A stretch of 64,000 nt of DNA from Diplolepis rosae (lineage: Eukaryota > Arthropoda > Insecta > Hymenoptera > Diplolepididae): assembly GCA_030998225.1 (NCBI GenBank), contig JAPYXD010000045.1:1426001-1490000 (forward strand). Direction: 5' to 3'. The notes under the pieces are model-generated. The model was not told the origin of the DNA, ran no database searches, and saw nothing but the letters and a program-made list of their open reading frames with translations. A program made the translations under genes and the position numbers. The first letter of the stretch is position 1. Every line of letters starts with the position of its first letter. Shown piece by piece: positions 31,680 through 42,890 of this stretch.

Positions 31680-32225
31680 CTTCAAGCCCAGGAGCGGTTG
31701 CCTGCCTTCTTCCTGATGGTCAAGGAAGGAACAGACTATGCCCCAGGTATTGAATAATACCGCTCTCTTAACAATGGGGTAAACGATGGTTGATTTTACT
31801 CTCCACATTCATGTAATTTTGTGCTTCAGTTGAACAGACTTCTCAATCTTTGTTGTATAAGTCAGCTGAATTTTCTTGTCAAGGGGAACGGCGATGCCTA
31901 TGATTTCAATATGCCAGGCACAAGTGTCCAACAGGACAATGTGCGGACGACTGTGTACGCTCAAGGTGGTTTATCTGGATAATCCTGTCCCAGTATAAGG
32001 AATAATGTTCACTCTTAAGAACTGGAACTGTAAAGTATGTCATTGATAGTAAGCTTGTCGATCTTGTAGAAGTCCCAGGGTCGAGACTATATGTTGGTGG
32101 ATAATCCTACACACATTATTGTGCATGTGTATATACTCTTTTTGATCCGACATTCTGCAGCCATTAATCATGTGTTCGATGGTTTTATTGGCATTTCCAC
32201 AGAATAGGCAGTTGTCACCAATGTT
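31680..32225 (-). pseudogene. LINE 3' end relic (zinc-knuckle C-terminus)
   Basis: On the minus strand, from right to left: CLFCGNANKTIEHMINGC, a C-x2-C...H...C zinc-knuckle-like motif of non-LTR pol C-termini, followed by EYIHMHNNVCRIIH, SRPHIVLLDT, IIGIAVPLDKKIQ and MWRVKSTIVYPIV. This is the region after reverse transcriptase in LINEs with a C-terminal nuclease-like domain. At least three stops. The RT itself is not in the window. Confidence 0.75.
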
Positions 32226-32549
32226 GTGACGAAAGATGTGCTCAAACTATTGATCATATCCAAAAATGTTTCAGAAAAAAGTTTCAGTGTTCGAGAAGGC
32301 CGTCATACTCGACCACCCTATTTTTTTATTGTTGGAGGCGCTGAAGCTACGTCGAGGTCAACTCCACTTTTTAAAATGGTACTATGTATTTTTTTCGATG
32401 ACATTATTACCGATTTTAAGACGAATTCAGCGACCTACAACACAAGGTCATTTTAATCTACCTACAGAAGATGCTCGAAGCGATAACCCTCGAAATGTAA
32501 ACACTTGTTCATTCACTGATGAAAAGACCGTCTAACTTCAGCCGACATT

Positions 32550-33830
32550 TGTGGTGTGTCCTTCGAATGTGAGAGAAGATTTTATGGACGGGCTCTATTT
32601 TGAGTGAGGCAAAGAGCGAATTGGTGAATGGAATCTCCTGGGGAACACTGCAAAGTCTCCGCAGTCTGTGACTAAGAACAGTCAAAACGATCGTTTTCGT
32701 AGGGCATCCCACTGGGAGTGCTTCGTCGCCGAGTGATGTCTTCCCTGGCCCACGAGGAGGCGAGACTGCTGTGAGCCTAGATCTGCGGAGGTGGTGTGGC
32801 ATGCGGGATCAGGAGCCAGCCCCTTCGGGACCTTGATCAGGTAGTGCGTATTGAACACAGGTGTGGGAGCCTGTGTTGCTTTGGGCGAGTCCGGCCTATC
32901 CGTGTATTCCAGGACCGGCTAAGCGAAGGTTGGGCCTCAAGGAACTGGGGTAGGACTTTTCTCTGGGAGATACCCCAAAAAAGCTGACAAAGGGGGAGAA
33001 GAGGGTTGCACCTTCTCCACCGAGAATCGGCTTCCCAAAAAAGGGAAGGGCGGCACATCGCCAACCTAGGCTGCGGCCACCAGAGGCCAGATCCCACAGA
33101 AGGATGGAGAGTGACAGCTGGTGGAAGGAAAAAAAAGAAAAAAGAGTGGAAGAAAAAAGAGGTTCCCGTGCCCTCTGCGCAGAAACCTAAAGTGAAGGGG
33201 AATTCGCCGAGGCGCTCTTTGGCCGCTAGGTCGAGCGACGCTGTCAGGGTGTCGGCAAAGGACGGTGAGTCCTACGGTGAGATCCTGAAAGCCATGAGAG
33301 CCAGGGTAAATCCCCAGGATTCAGGAGCAAAAAAAAAGGGAAGAAGTTGCACCCGAGGATCGTTCTCGGGGAACATGAAATCAAGTGGAAAAAGAGCATT
33401 GAGTACCTGGGTGTGCAGTTGGATTGAAGGCTTAGCTTCGGCGAACACCTGCAGATCGCGAATACCAAGGCCATCCAATGTGGAGCCGCTCTGACTCGGC
33501 TCATGCCGATTTATGCAGCTCCGGTCTGGACAAGTGCCATTTACAACCATGCTATCCAGAAGAAGAAGTTCTCGGCACAGAGAGGTGTGGTGCTGAGCAT
33601 TGTCTCAGCATACCGAACTGTGTCGACAAGTGCTGTGCTGGTCCTGGCGAGCGTCCCGCCAATAGACTTATTGGCGGAGAAAGGGAAAGATATCATTCAG
33701 CTCCGTAAGGTGCTCACCTGCTTAACCAACCATGCAGGAAAGCGCTCGCGCGAAGGAAGGTATCCGCAAGCATGGAAGGCGCAGACTCGTCAAGAAAAAT
33801 AGGGTGGTCGAGTATGACGGCCTTCTCGAA
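32550..33830 (+). pseudogene. R1-like LINE, internally deleted
   Basis: Markedly GC-richer than its neighbours. At 33006-33330 a frame encodes a Lys-rich tract and SAKDGESYGEILKAMRARVN, as in R1-clade ORF1 proteins. About 40 bases later the sequence jumps to the C-terminal part of reverse transcriptase: IEYLGVQLD, LSFGEHLQIANTKA, ALTRLMPIYAAPVWTSAIY, SAYRTVSTSAVLVLA, PPIDLLAEKGKDI. The endonuclease and RT core are missing, so the copy is a deletion product. Several frameshifts. The boundaries are approximate. Confidence 0.75.
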
Positions 33831-34149
33831 GCAGGTTTGTACATGAATTGATTTTATTTTTCATTTTCTCATTCTCCTTCATTTATTATTATTATATTTT
33901 TGTTTATGGAATTATTCTGACATTGATTATTTCACCCGAAAATCTCTTTTCCAATTCGAAAAAAGCACTTTTTTCACGATGCTCTCTGAAAAAATGATCA
34001 AAATTTGGAAGAGAAGATGTATTAGCCTTTTTTTAAAAAAGAGGCATAAAGAAAATAACTTTAAACTCCGTGGTGTTTCCCACTACTTGCGTTTGAAATT
34101 GTCTACACTACCAGAAGCATCTCAAATTTTTAGTTCATGTACAATAGAT

Positions 34150-35178
34150 CCAAACTCATAGACACAACGGGAATACCATCATCCTTGAACTCTGGTAATA
34201 TTGCATAGTCTTTTAGTAAAGATCGGTTAGATACTGAGGATCATAAAAAGATTTCTGACGACGATAAAGATCAGCTACATGACATCGAATGTGATATAGA
34301 TTTCTTAGGCACCAAAATACAGTGTAAGAACAAGTATGATAAAGCGGGTGTTGCAGTTCTTGATCAAATTATCGAAAAATTTAATTTCCCTAAGGATGGT
34401 CAAGAAGAATTTAAACTTTTCTTGCTTGCACCATAATCTTGGGGACGCAGAAAAGTGATGAAGGTGTTCAATATAACAGTGCGTAAAGCAAGATATGTTA
34501 AGAAAATAGTTTCAGTGCATGGAATTTTTACATTTCATAATTTAAAAACAGGAAGAGCATTGACTCCTGAAACCAAAACTCTTGTAAAAAAATTATATAA
34601 ACGCAATGACATAAGTCGAATGCTGCCAGGGATGAAAGACTTTGTGTCGATCAAAAATGTTGATGGAACTCGTTCACATATCCAGAAAAGGTTACTACTA
34701 TGTAATCAGACCTCGTCATTGTGTTCTAACAGGAAGCCGTGACATTTATAATTTGTGCGTTTGCGTGCATCATGATAATGTTAAGTTAATGTTAGATGAC
34801 ATAGATAATTAAAATTAAACAGAGGATACGAAAATGATGTTGAAAAATTATCACACTGTCTGGATGATATTGCATGTCCTAAATCTTCAAGTTTCTGACA
34901 TTTAGGAGTGTGAAAACTGTCGAGGTACTGCAAACTTAAAAGAAACTTGTCTTGAAGGTATCAAGACAGGAAGAATAACTAAAAAATTGTATTAAATCGA
35001 GAAAAACTTAAAGTTTCTTCGAATGAATTGAGAACAAAAGAAACCAACAAAGAAGAATTTATCAAAGAGGCTCTCGTTGGAATCATGAGAGGACATTACG
35101 GAAAAGATATTACAGTACAAAAAATTAGGAAATCGACTATTTGAGAAAACATAACAAAGACTGTTGAAGAATATACTA
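34150..35178 (+). pseudogene. Transposase-like relic of an unclassified family
   Basis: Several frames together give a recognisable protein: LLAPWSWGRRKVMKVF-like start near 34430, then SVHGIFTFHNLKTGRALTPE, LYKRNDISRMLPGMKDFVSI, KRLLLCN, then RPRHCVLTGS, LCVCVHHDNVKLML, LDDIACPKSS and CENCRG. I recall this order from a common group of invertebrate transposon-associated proteins, but I cannot name its superfamily. Cys/His motifs at CVCVHH and CENC suggest metal binding. Frameshifts and stops throughout. A mariner at 35179 interrupts the 3' side. Confidence 0.55.
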
Positions 35179-36069
35179 CTGTGGGCAAAAACTAAGGTGA
35201 ATTTTCAATTTAAACTTCGCGGGCTAATCGATTCAGGCAAACTCTTTTATTTTTATGTTGGTCCTACTGTTACTGACATCTGAGCCAAATTTCATGTCAA
35301 TGTCATTATTTGTTACATAGTTACGCTTGTGTTTTCTAAACGACTAAAAATGATTTTTTCGATTTTTACAATGTCTGAATTTGTTGAGCTAAGAAGTGCC
35401 ATTAAATTTTGTTTGCGGAATGAAACTTCAGTTGCGGAAACGTTTAGAATGTTGCAGAAGGCCTTCGGTGATTTAACCATGTCGCAGAAAAATGTTTATA
35501 AGTGGTTCAAAGACTTCAAAGAAGGCAGAGAACGTGTTGATGACTTGGAACGCCCCGGACGACCATCATCATCAACTGACGAGCAACACGTCAATCAAAT
35601 CAAAAAATTTGTGCACAAAAAATGTCGACTGACTATTAGAGACCCTGCTGACACTATTGGCATTTCAAGAGGATCACTCAACACTGTTTCAAAAGATATT
35701 TTGGACAGACAACTCGTGGTTTTTGCATTACGATAATGCGCGGTCTCACACTGCACTCGTTCTTCGTGACCATTTCGCCAAAAACTCAACTCATATCGTT
35801 CCACAACCACTATATTCGCCTGATTTGGCTCCATGTGACTTCTGGCTATTTCCCAAACTCAAAACACCACTCCGAGGACACCGTTCTGACACGATTGAAG
35901 AGATACAAGCCGAAATCGAATTTAACAAGTATTTTGGCGATTGGAAAAAACGTTGGCATAAGTGCATTATATCGGGAGGGGATTACTTTGAAGGGGATGA
36001 AATTGATTTGGATGAATAAATAAAGATTTTTCATTTTATAACAAAATTCACCTTAGTTTTTGCCCATAG
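35179..36069 (+). mobile_element. mariner element, internally deleted
   Basis: Inverted ends CTGTGGGCAAAAACTAAGGT (left) and CTATGGGCAAAAACTAAGGT (right, inverted), flanked by TA (35177-35178 and 36070-36071). At 891 bases it is internally deleted. Confidence 0.92.
35371..36019 (+). pseudogene. mariner transposase lacking the first catalytic block
   Basis: Starts MSEFVELRSAIKFCLRNETS with the helix-turn-helix region and VYKWFKDFKEGRERVDDLER, GRPSSSTDEQ. Near 35690 the frame jumps from the second DNA-binding helix to just before the second catalytic Asp, so the block with the first Asp is gone. In the other frame: LHYDNARSHTA (second Asp) and YSPDLAPCDFWLFPKLK (third Asp), 34 residues apart, ending CIISGGDYFEGDEIDLDE. 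Confidence 0.88.
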
Positions 36070-36176
36070 TAATATATACGCTAGAGTTTGAAAGTACCCA
36101 ACGTTATTTGCAATAAAGTATGAAAGGAACGAGAAAATGGAAAAGAGCGCAAAATATAAGGGTCTATTTACACCTT

Positions 36177-36310
36177 CTGTTGGTCGGTCGTCTGCCAGCA
36201 GATGGAAGAAAGAAGGACATATGCTTCTAAATTATCAAAAGTGAGATAGACAAAAATTCGCTAGAATAGGGAAATTTGTTTATCTCTGTTTTACAACCGA
36301 CCAACAATAG
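36177..36310. mobile_element. Small MITE, tentative
   Basis: About 130 bases bounded by TGTTGGTCGGTCG and its inverse (CAACCGACCAACA), with weaker inner complementarity. It directly abuts the next MITE (36313). No obvious target duplication, so it may instead be part of a larger element. Confidence 0.35.
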
Positions 36311-36312
36311 TA

Positions 36313-36820
36313 TATTATGTGCCTAGGCGCATAATGAGGGTTATTACGCGACGAGCGACAATGCTCGCAGGAGATCGTAGCCGAGACGAAGCTGAGACAA
36401 AGCCGAGACGAAGCCGAGGCGCGATCAGTCCTGCGAGAATTTTAAGCGAGTCTCGTAATTACCCGAATTGTGCGCATTGGCACATATTCTATTTTATGTG
36501 ACTTCGGCGCATATACGAATTTTTTTGTGTACACTCGAATCTAATCTGAAAAGGTCGAAATTGCCGTGATTATCGCCCATCTCACTTGATATGTCACGAC
36601 TAGTGCCGGTCATTTTGATTTTCTCGATCTTGTGTAGTAGTAGCGTATTGTAATAGACGCATGCGCAGTTCAAATGTATGAGGCTTTGTCAGTACGGTGC
36701 CAACGCTGTACGAAGAACAAGAAGAATAACAAGAAAACATTCCTCTGTATCGTAATACGCAACATTAGGCTACTCTCAACAGTAGCGTAAAACGAGTTTA
36801 CGCGCCGGACGTACATAAAA
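36313..36820 (+). mobile_element. GTGCCT-ended MITE, copy 2
   Basis: Starts TATTATGTGCCTAGGCGCAT and ends GCGCCGGACGTACATAAAATA, giving imperfect inverted ends (ATGTGCCTNNGCGC). Next to the left end is an AGCCGAGACGAA repeat (36380-36420). Contains GACGCATGCGCAGTTCAA near 36656. Compared with copies 1 and 3 it lacks about 60 bases after the GAA-rich run. Non-coding. Confidence 0.75.
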
Positions 36821-37083
36821 TATATAAATTCACCATAAAGATGAATGAGGAGGAGAATGAGAAGTAGTGTAAGGAGATGAAAAGAAAAAAATGTAAGACA
36901 GAAGAGGAACAAGCAACAGCGATGCCACGCTAATGTAAACTTTTCACGGGGTGAAATTTAATACACCTTTTAAATATAATTATTTTTTCTATAAACATTT
37001 GTTTATCAAAGTTTCACAATCCAAAATCAAAAGTAAAAAAATTTTTCATTTTTAAAGATATTATATCAAAAACATATATCCCA
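36821..37083. repeat. Purine-rich repeat, related to 38600-38760
   Basis: Purine-rich strand (GAATGAGGAGGAGAATGAGA and similar) followed by AATGTAAGACAGAAGAGGA and AGCGATGCCACGCTAATG. A diverged copy at 38640-38740 has the same order (AATGTAAGAGAGAAAAGGA, AGCGATGTCGTGCTCATG). No coding signal. Confidence 0.5.
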
Positions 37084-37399
37084 ATGGATCAGATTATCAT
37101 TTCCCTTGATGTAACGTCTTTATTTAAAAATTTACCAAGCGATATAATTAGAAATACGATAGTAAAAAGGTGGAATCTTATAAAAAATTTTACAAAAGTG
37201 CCTCTACAAGAATTTCATGAAAGAATTGAATTGTTTATGAAAAACACTTTTTTTAGATTAATAATGAATACTATCATCAAGTTTTTGGTACTCCAATGGG
37301 GTCTCCCATATCCCCAATGTTAGCAGATTTAGTTTTACAAGATCTTGAAGAAATAGTATTAAAAAAATTAAGTTTTGAAGTCCACTGATATTACATATA

Positions 37400-38095
37400 C
37401 GAAGTCTCTCCGGAAAGTATCGGGCCTACCTTTATATCTCCACGCTGGCGTTATTCTTCATCATCGGGCGGGTGGCATCCTTCAAACTAATCCCCAGTTG
37501 ATTGAATAACACGGTTCCAACGATGTTTCCACTTGTCGAAACAGTCCTGGAACTCACTTTTAGGGATGGCCTTGAGTACGCTCGTCGCATTATTTTCAAC
37601 CGTCGTTTTGTCATCGAATCGTTGTCCTTTGAATGGTTTTTTGAGTTTTGGAAACATCCAAAAGTTACAGGGGGCTATGTCGGGACTGTACGGAGGTTGT
37701 CGAAGCAATGCGATACTGTGTTTACTCAGAAACTGCTGCACAAGATCCGATGAATGCGCTGGCGCGTTATCGTGGTGAAGAAGCCAGTCACCGCACACAC
37801 GCGAGTCTTTCCTAAAATCTTGTTCAAAATTCCCCAAACAGTAGTTTTCGGTATTCCGAGATTATTTTCTAGTTCACGAACAGTTAATCGACGATCACCT
37901 TCAATCGCAAGTCGCACTCGCTCAATATTATTCAATGTTTTTCCGAGTTTAAAACAAAATTTGATGCAAATTCATTGATCTTGTTTTTCAGTCATTTTTA
38001 ACAATCACTGTTGACGTTCATGCCCCACAGAGGTCGCTCGAGCACTATGGCGCGGAGGTATAAAGGTAGACCCGATACTTTCCGGACAGACCTCG
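37400..38095 (-). mobile_element. mariner element inserted in the Penelope relic
   Basis: Inverted ends CGAAGTCTCTCCGGAAAGTA (left) and CGAGGTCTGTCCGGAAAGTA (right, inverted), flanked by TA (37398-37399 and 38096-38097). 696 bases, internally deleted. It lands just upstream of the RT catalytic box. Confidence 0.9.
37487..37935 (-). pseudogene. mariner transposase, truncated, third Asp changed
   Basis: Two overlapping frames. The upstream one (37935 to 37726) holds the second DNA-binding motif (RLTVRELENNLGIPKTTVWG). The other (to 37487) holds LLHHDNAPAHS (second Asp) and YSPDIAPCNFWMFPKLKKPF, where the third catalytic Asp is Asn. The section with the first Asp is deleted. C-terminus RWNRVIQSTGD. 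Not functional. Confidence 0.85.
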
Positions 38096-38300
38096 TATGT
38101 GGGTGACACATACTAAAAATATGATTGAAGAGATTATAGACAACTTGAATTCTTATCATTTACGCTTAAAATTTACATACAAATTTCAAACTGATAATGT
38201 TACGGGCGAGTTAAGGTGGTTAAATGTTTTGTTTGCAAGATCCTGGATTGATATTGCATAGAATTTTATTCTATACTGTATTAATTCATGAATTACAGGT

Positions 38301-40244
38301 GAAACAAGACCACACTTTGTATCGCTCGTAACCTGAGCGCTTTTTGATAAACGCTGCACCTCAGCATTCCTGAGCCGACGAGCTGGTTCGAGACGAAGGC
38401 GAGTTCTATACTGATGTATCCAAATTTGAATAATTAAATTTCGGAATCACGTTTTGATAAATCCTACTAGGGATGCTCTACTTTTATATGTTTTTCAGTT
38501 CCACCTCCTGGATTTAAAATTTCAAAAATACGTCACATATATATAAACATCAAAAAAATATATTTATGTGTAACTCGCGTAAAAAAAATAAGTTTATACG
38601 CGAGACTGTAAGAACTCAAGGTAGAATGAAGTACAAAGGGAATGAAAGAGATCGTAAGAATGGATGGGGAGAGAAAAGAACAATGTAAGAGAGAAAAGGA
38701 GTGAGCAATAGCGATGTCGTGCTCATGAAAATTGCTCGAGAGGAGAGAATGAAAAGGAGCGCGAAGGAGAATGAAAGCTAGCAGAGAAAGAGAGAGGGAG
38801 GTTCACTTTCATGTAGTACAGGTAGACACTGTACACCACTATAGCTTTCCGCCGTTCTTTTCTTTATTCCGTCTTTCGTCCGCTCAATTAGGAAACTACT
38901 AGATTTATCACCTGCCCAAAATTATTCGCTTCTAGTAATGCTCTGATTTTTCTCTGCACTTCAACGCGTGGTTCAAGATATACCCTACACTCTTCCTCCC
39001 TCGCGCCTTCCCTTACTTAAATACTTATGTACTGAGTCAGCTGATCTCCCGCGACAAAAGTCACGTACTTTTGTAACTAAAACATAAAACTCATTTGAAC
39101 ACTTAAATTAATTATGTTGAGGCTTTTAATTCATATGATAATTATAAGCCTTTCCGAATTAATTTATTTCGATTTATTCTGAAATATATTAGAAACTAAA
39201 ATAGTTTATATTATTTGACGACCATGCATCAAATACTAAAAATTGATGAGCGCATTTCCTTTCTCGCGATAGGTGTAGAAAGAGGGGAGAAATATTTGAC
39301 ACCTGAAAATCAGCAAATGGCACAATATTAAAACCAGCACTGTAAAAAGTCCATCCACATTCCTAAATTCTCCCTGCCATTAGTACCCTTGTCCAATCAT
39401 AGATACCTTACTCATCAAAAAACCCTACCATATTCACCTCGCGATGAACTTATGAGCTGAATTTAAGCAAAATCAAATTCGCAGTTACTCGAGCAACCTG
39501 GTACCGACCAGAACTACTCGGATAGTAGGGAATATACTTTTCTCTACTTTCTCCGTCCACAGTTCAGAACAAGCGCGTACTATCACCTGGCTAGTTGACC
39601 TGGATTCGTAAAAAGACCTAACCAGGGCTTCAAATTGGGGATCGCGTTTGAGCGGGCGTAGAACATAAATGACTTCATCCATATCGAAGCAGCAAAATTA
39701 AATTCTATCTTCAGCGGACTAATTTTAAAGTCCAATTCGTTAAAATTTTAGTTAAAATTTCAATTAGGGTTAATAAGAAAATATTAGTGGTATAAAGGGC
39801 GAATTTAAAAGCACTCGACCCATTTCTGGTTAGTAGCCAACCATTATCTTCTCTTATTAAAACTAAAATAGTGAGTGGTGAAATAGTGTTTGTGTGTTGA
39901 TACGCAAACAAGGCAAAGAACTAGAGTTGTAATTTTTGACAACGACAAAAGGATAAAAGAATCTTCTCCGCCCAATCCAGGGAAGCAAGGAACCAAGGAT
40001 TTGATCTCTACCCCTACATTTGAGTCTTATGAAGGATTCCTTTTGTGTATAGGGTATAGCCTCCTCAGTTAGAGAAGAAGGCAAAGACGACCCCAGAATA
40101 AAAACAAACTTTAATTTATTCTAAAAATTTAAGGCTTGGCAGTTTTGAGCCTCAAACGAACGGACAGTTAGATAAAATATATCTATTTATATTAAGATCA
40201 AATATTCGTACGTAATAAATAATGCACGTCGTTTCTATATTTGT
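38301..40244. other. About 1.9 kb inserted in the Penelope relic, unidentified
   Basis: Lies between two parts of one Penelope-like reading region, so it is probably inserted DNA. It holds the second purine-rich repeat copy (38600-38800), an AT-rich middle, and around 39480-40140 some short minus-strand frames and an A-rich AATAAA-containing end. No element ends or protein motifs recognised; 39485-39682 (65 codons, minus) is unassigned. Confidence 0.4.
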
Positions 40245-40310
40245 TGATAATGAAAAATCAGGACAGTACCACTGAAACAAATTGGTATAGAAAAAACACG
40301 TATTCAGGTA

Positions 40311-41748
40311 TACAGGGTGTCTAAATATTCTCGGGACGGTTGGATATTTTCTCAGGTAAAATATTTTTCAAAAAAGTGAACGTCATTGCTGAAGTAAATT
40401 TCAACGAAGAATTCAATTGTGACATTCATTTTGACCTTGAAGTTGACCTTCATGGCTTTTTGAAGGTCAAATTTGTTTTTTTTAAATGGAAACCCCCTTT
40501 TTTCACATCTGCAATTGATAGAGCGAAAAATACTACGTTCAAGTGCGTACCCAAGTCATAGGTCAATTGTAACGTTCAAGGTCAATTAGAGGTTATTTGA
40601 TTTACGTATAACGATCACATACTTATTACCTTTCGCTAAAAGATTATTATGGCGCAAGCTAAACTTTCGGAACGAGACAGGGTATCTGTATTAATGATGC
40701 GTGGTTGGGGAGATCGAGTTCGATCTTATGATCAAGTTCGTTTGCTTTTTAATCGCACTTTTCGTAATGGAGAAGGGTTAAATCCTGTCTCAAAATCAAC
40801 AATTGAAAGAACTGCAAGGCGCTTCATGAATCATGGATCTATCAAGAACCTTCAGAGAACTGGTCAGCCAAAATCTACAGCATCTGAGATGCAGATGGAT
40901 ATAACCCAAGCATTTGTTGAAAACACACACCTTAGTTTACGTTGAGCTAGTGATGAGCGTGACGTTCCTCCCGAGAGGAATACAGTATTTTCAGATGAAG
41001 CTGCTTTCACTTTAAAAGGTGAAGTTAACAGGAAAAATTGTAGATATTGGTCCGACACAAATCCTGATTGGATGTTGGAGAGTCACGCACAATATCCAAA
41101 AAAGATTAATGTTTGGGCCGGTATCTTGAATGATACATTGATAGGCCCTTTCTTCATCGATGGTAATCTCAATGCCCGTGCATATGAAGAGCTTCTCAGA
41201 AACCAAATTGTACCAAGAATAAGGGAGATTACAGGCGATAATTTTCAAAATATTTGGGTGCGTACGTACTTGAACGTAGTATTTTTCGCTCTATCGATTG
41301 CAGATGTGAAAAAAGGGAGTTTCCATTTAAAAAAAACAAATTTGACCTTCAAAAAGCCATGAAAGTCAACTTCAAGGTCAAAATGAAGGTCACCATTACA
41401 TTGTCCGTTGGAAAATACTTCAGGAATTGCACTGACCTCTTGGAAAACTTTGTTTATTTCAAATAACCTCTAATTGACCTTGAAAGTTACAATTTACCCA
41501 TGACTTGCGTACGTACTTGAACGTAGTATTTTTCGCTCTATCAATTGCAGATGTGAAAAAAGGGAGTTTCCATTTAAAAAAAACAAATTTGACCTTCAAA
41601 AAGCCATGAAAGTCAACTTCAAGGTCGAAATGAAGGTCACCATTGAATTTCTCGTTGAAATTAACTTCAGGAATGACCTTCACTTTTTTGAAAAATATTT
41701 TACCTGAGGAAATATCCAACCGTCCCGGGACTCTTTAGACACCCTGTA
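40311..41748 (+). mobile_element. Tc1/mariner-superfamily element with long, partly duplicated TIRs
   Basis: Ends TACAGGGTGTCTAAATATTC and its inverse, flanked by TA (40309-40310, 41749-41750). The inverted repeats are about 300 bases and contain repeated TGACCTTGAAG/CTTCAAGGTCA words. On the right the arm is duplicated in tandem: 41258-41470 and 41507-41720 share GTACTTGAACGTAGTATTTT and the following 150 bases. The centre holds a truncated transposase. Confidence 0.88.
40649..41265 (+). pseudogene. Tc1/mariner-superfamily transposase, C-terminus missing
   Basis: The frame 40649-40945 starts MAQAKLSERDRVSVLMMRGW, a helix-turn-helix region, and includes VSKSTIERTARRFMNHGSI and NLQRTGQPKS. 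A TGA stop at 40943-40945 follows LSLR. The frame then continues with [14 protein letters not shown] (first catalytic Asp), [29 protein letters not shown] and [11 protein letters not shown], where coding ends at the edge of the inverted repeat. The second and third acidic residues are not encoded. Confidence 0.8.
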
Positions 41749-42149
41749 TACTTGAATTATTTTTCCAATTATCCTGTTCAACAAAAAATAGCGATAATGA
41801 AAAACCTATTAGATACCACGTTATTACATTCATATGAAAAATTTTATGACGAAAATTTAAAAATAATTAAAAATTTGCTGATGCTCTATAATCGTCCCCA
41901 AAACTTTATAGACAAACATATAAAGAGTAAAATCTTTAATCTTAAGAATAAAGAAAAAAATCCAAATAGTATATTAAATAATAAAGACAGAGAAATAGAT
42001 TACAAATGTCTTGTTTTTATATATTCCTTAGCGAACCAGTTGAACGTTAGGGATTACATGGAACAAAATCTGGAATTTTATATAATCTTACTATATAAGA
42101 ATATTTCACAAAATATTCTTCAGCAATGCCACTAACTAATTATCGAGTT

Positions 42150-42560
42150 AGTACACCTGCATATGCTTTTGTGAAAAAATGTATTGGCATATTTGGATCG
42201 CCGAAAGGAGTACTTACTAACTAAGGCAGAGATTTATTTAGCAATCTATTGAAAAAATGTAATAAAGCGTTTTAGAATTTAACGGTTTTGTACCTCAGTT
42301 TTTGACTCTTAATGAAAAGGATCGTTACAACGTTCACATTATGTTTTAGAATAATATTTCAAACAATTTGTTGTGAAAAATCCAGAATGGGTTGATTGGC
42401 TTAAACTAGCAATGTTCTCATACAATAATATTGTACATTATGGCACAAAATGCACTACTTATGAATTGGTTTCTGGTAAACTAGCTCATGAACCTTCCAG
42501 TGAACCTTTATCATAACAACAAAAATTATAAAGTTATGATGATCATTCAAATAACCTTTT
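42150..42560 (+). pseudogene. gypsy integrase fragment (family of the 11.7-kb element)
   Basis: Closely matches 18140-18550: VKKCIGIFGSPKGVLTN, GRDLFSNLLKK, FVVKNPEW-like and WLKLAMFSYNN, then TYELVSGKLAHEPSSEPL. The second catalytic Asp is Asn and several stops occur. Together with 29675-31420 it probably represents one ancient copy, same orientation, split by intervening insertions. Confidence 0.75.
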
Positions 42561-42729
42561 AGCTGCTGGGAAATTTTAGTACAAATTGACCTCTTACAAA
42601 ATGCAAAATTTATACATAAAATCACTGGATATTTCAGCCAGCCCCGCAGGCAACGTAAAGTGCAATGTAAAAAATTTGTCTCATTTGTCATGAAGGTTTG
42701 AGAGGGTATTTCTATATAATTTCACGCGC

Positions 42730-42830
42730 CGAATATGAAAAAAATAGTATAAAAATCCCCGCAGACACCATTGACCTTGAAAATCGACAATTCAAGGTCA
42801 AATTTTATTTCTAATATAAGCCAAGTTTTA
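42730..42830 (+). repeat. Palindromic repeat flanking copia, left copy
   Basis: Contains TTGACCTTGAAAATCGACAA followed by TTCAAGGTCAAATTTTATTT, itself a hairpin. An inverted, diverged copy lies at 61890-62000, just beyond the other end of the copia element. Confidence 0.6.
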
Positions 42831-42890
42831 GAAGGTAATTTTTTTTTTAATTATTGAGTATCACTAAAATCAAGTATGTATTAATTCAAA

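Larger units (their letters stand above)
37084..38300 (+). pseudogene. Penelope-like element reverse transcriptase relic
   Basis: A frame starts IISLDVTSLFKNLPSDIIRN, the first conserved RT block of Penelope-like elements. After a frame change come YYHQVFGTPMGSPISP and LADLVLQDLEEIVLKK, the typical PLE block. The sequence is interrupted at 37400 by a mariner and resumes at 38096 with YVGDTY, where the catalytic YVDD box is expected, so one Asp appears to be Gly. It then decays into NSYHLRLKFTY-like and GELRWLNVLFA segments. The C-terminal part of the same element lies at 40245-42138. Confidence 0.75.
40245..42138 (+). pseudogene. Penelope-like element, C-terminal coding relic
   Basis: Starts with TETNWYRKNTYSG (matching the YRKPTxSG motif downstream of PLE RT), is interrupted by a Tc1/mariner element at 40311-41748, and resumes with YLNYFSNYPVQQKIAIMKNL, the SNHP-type block. 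The frame then runs on for 120 residues to a stop at 42133-42135. A GIY-YIG endonuclease is expected further on in PLEs but is not visible, so the element is 3' truncated. The clean join across the inserted element confirms that the insert is younger. Confidence 0.78.

Noticed and set aside
32837..33550. Several minus-strand frames in the R1-like region
   Set aside because: GC-rich antisense of ORF1/RT; conserved LINE motifs are all on the plus strand.
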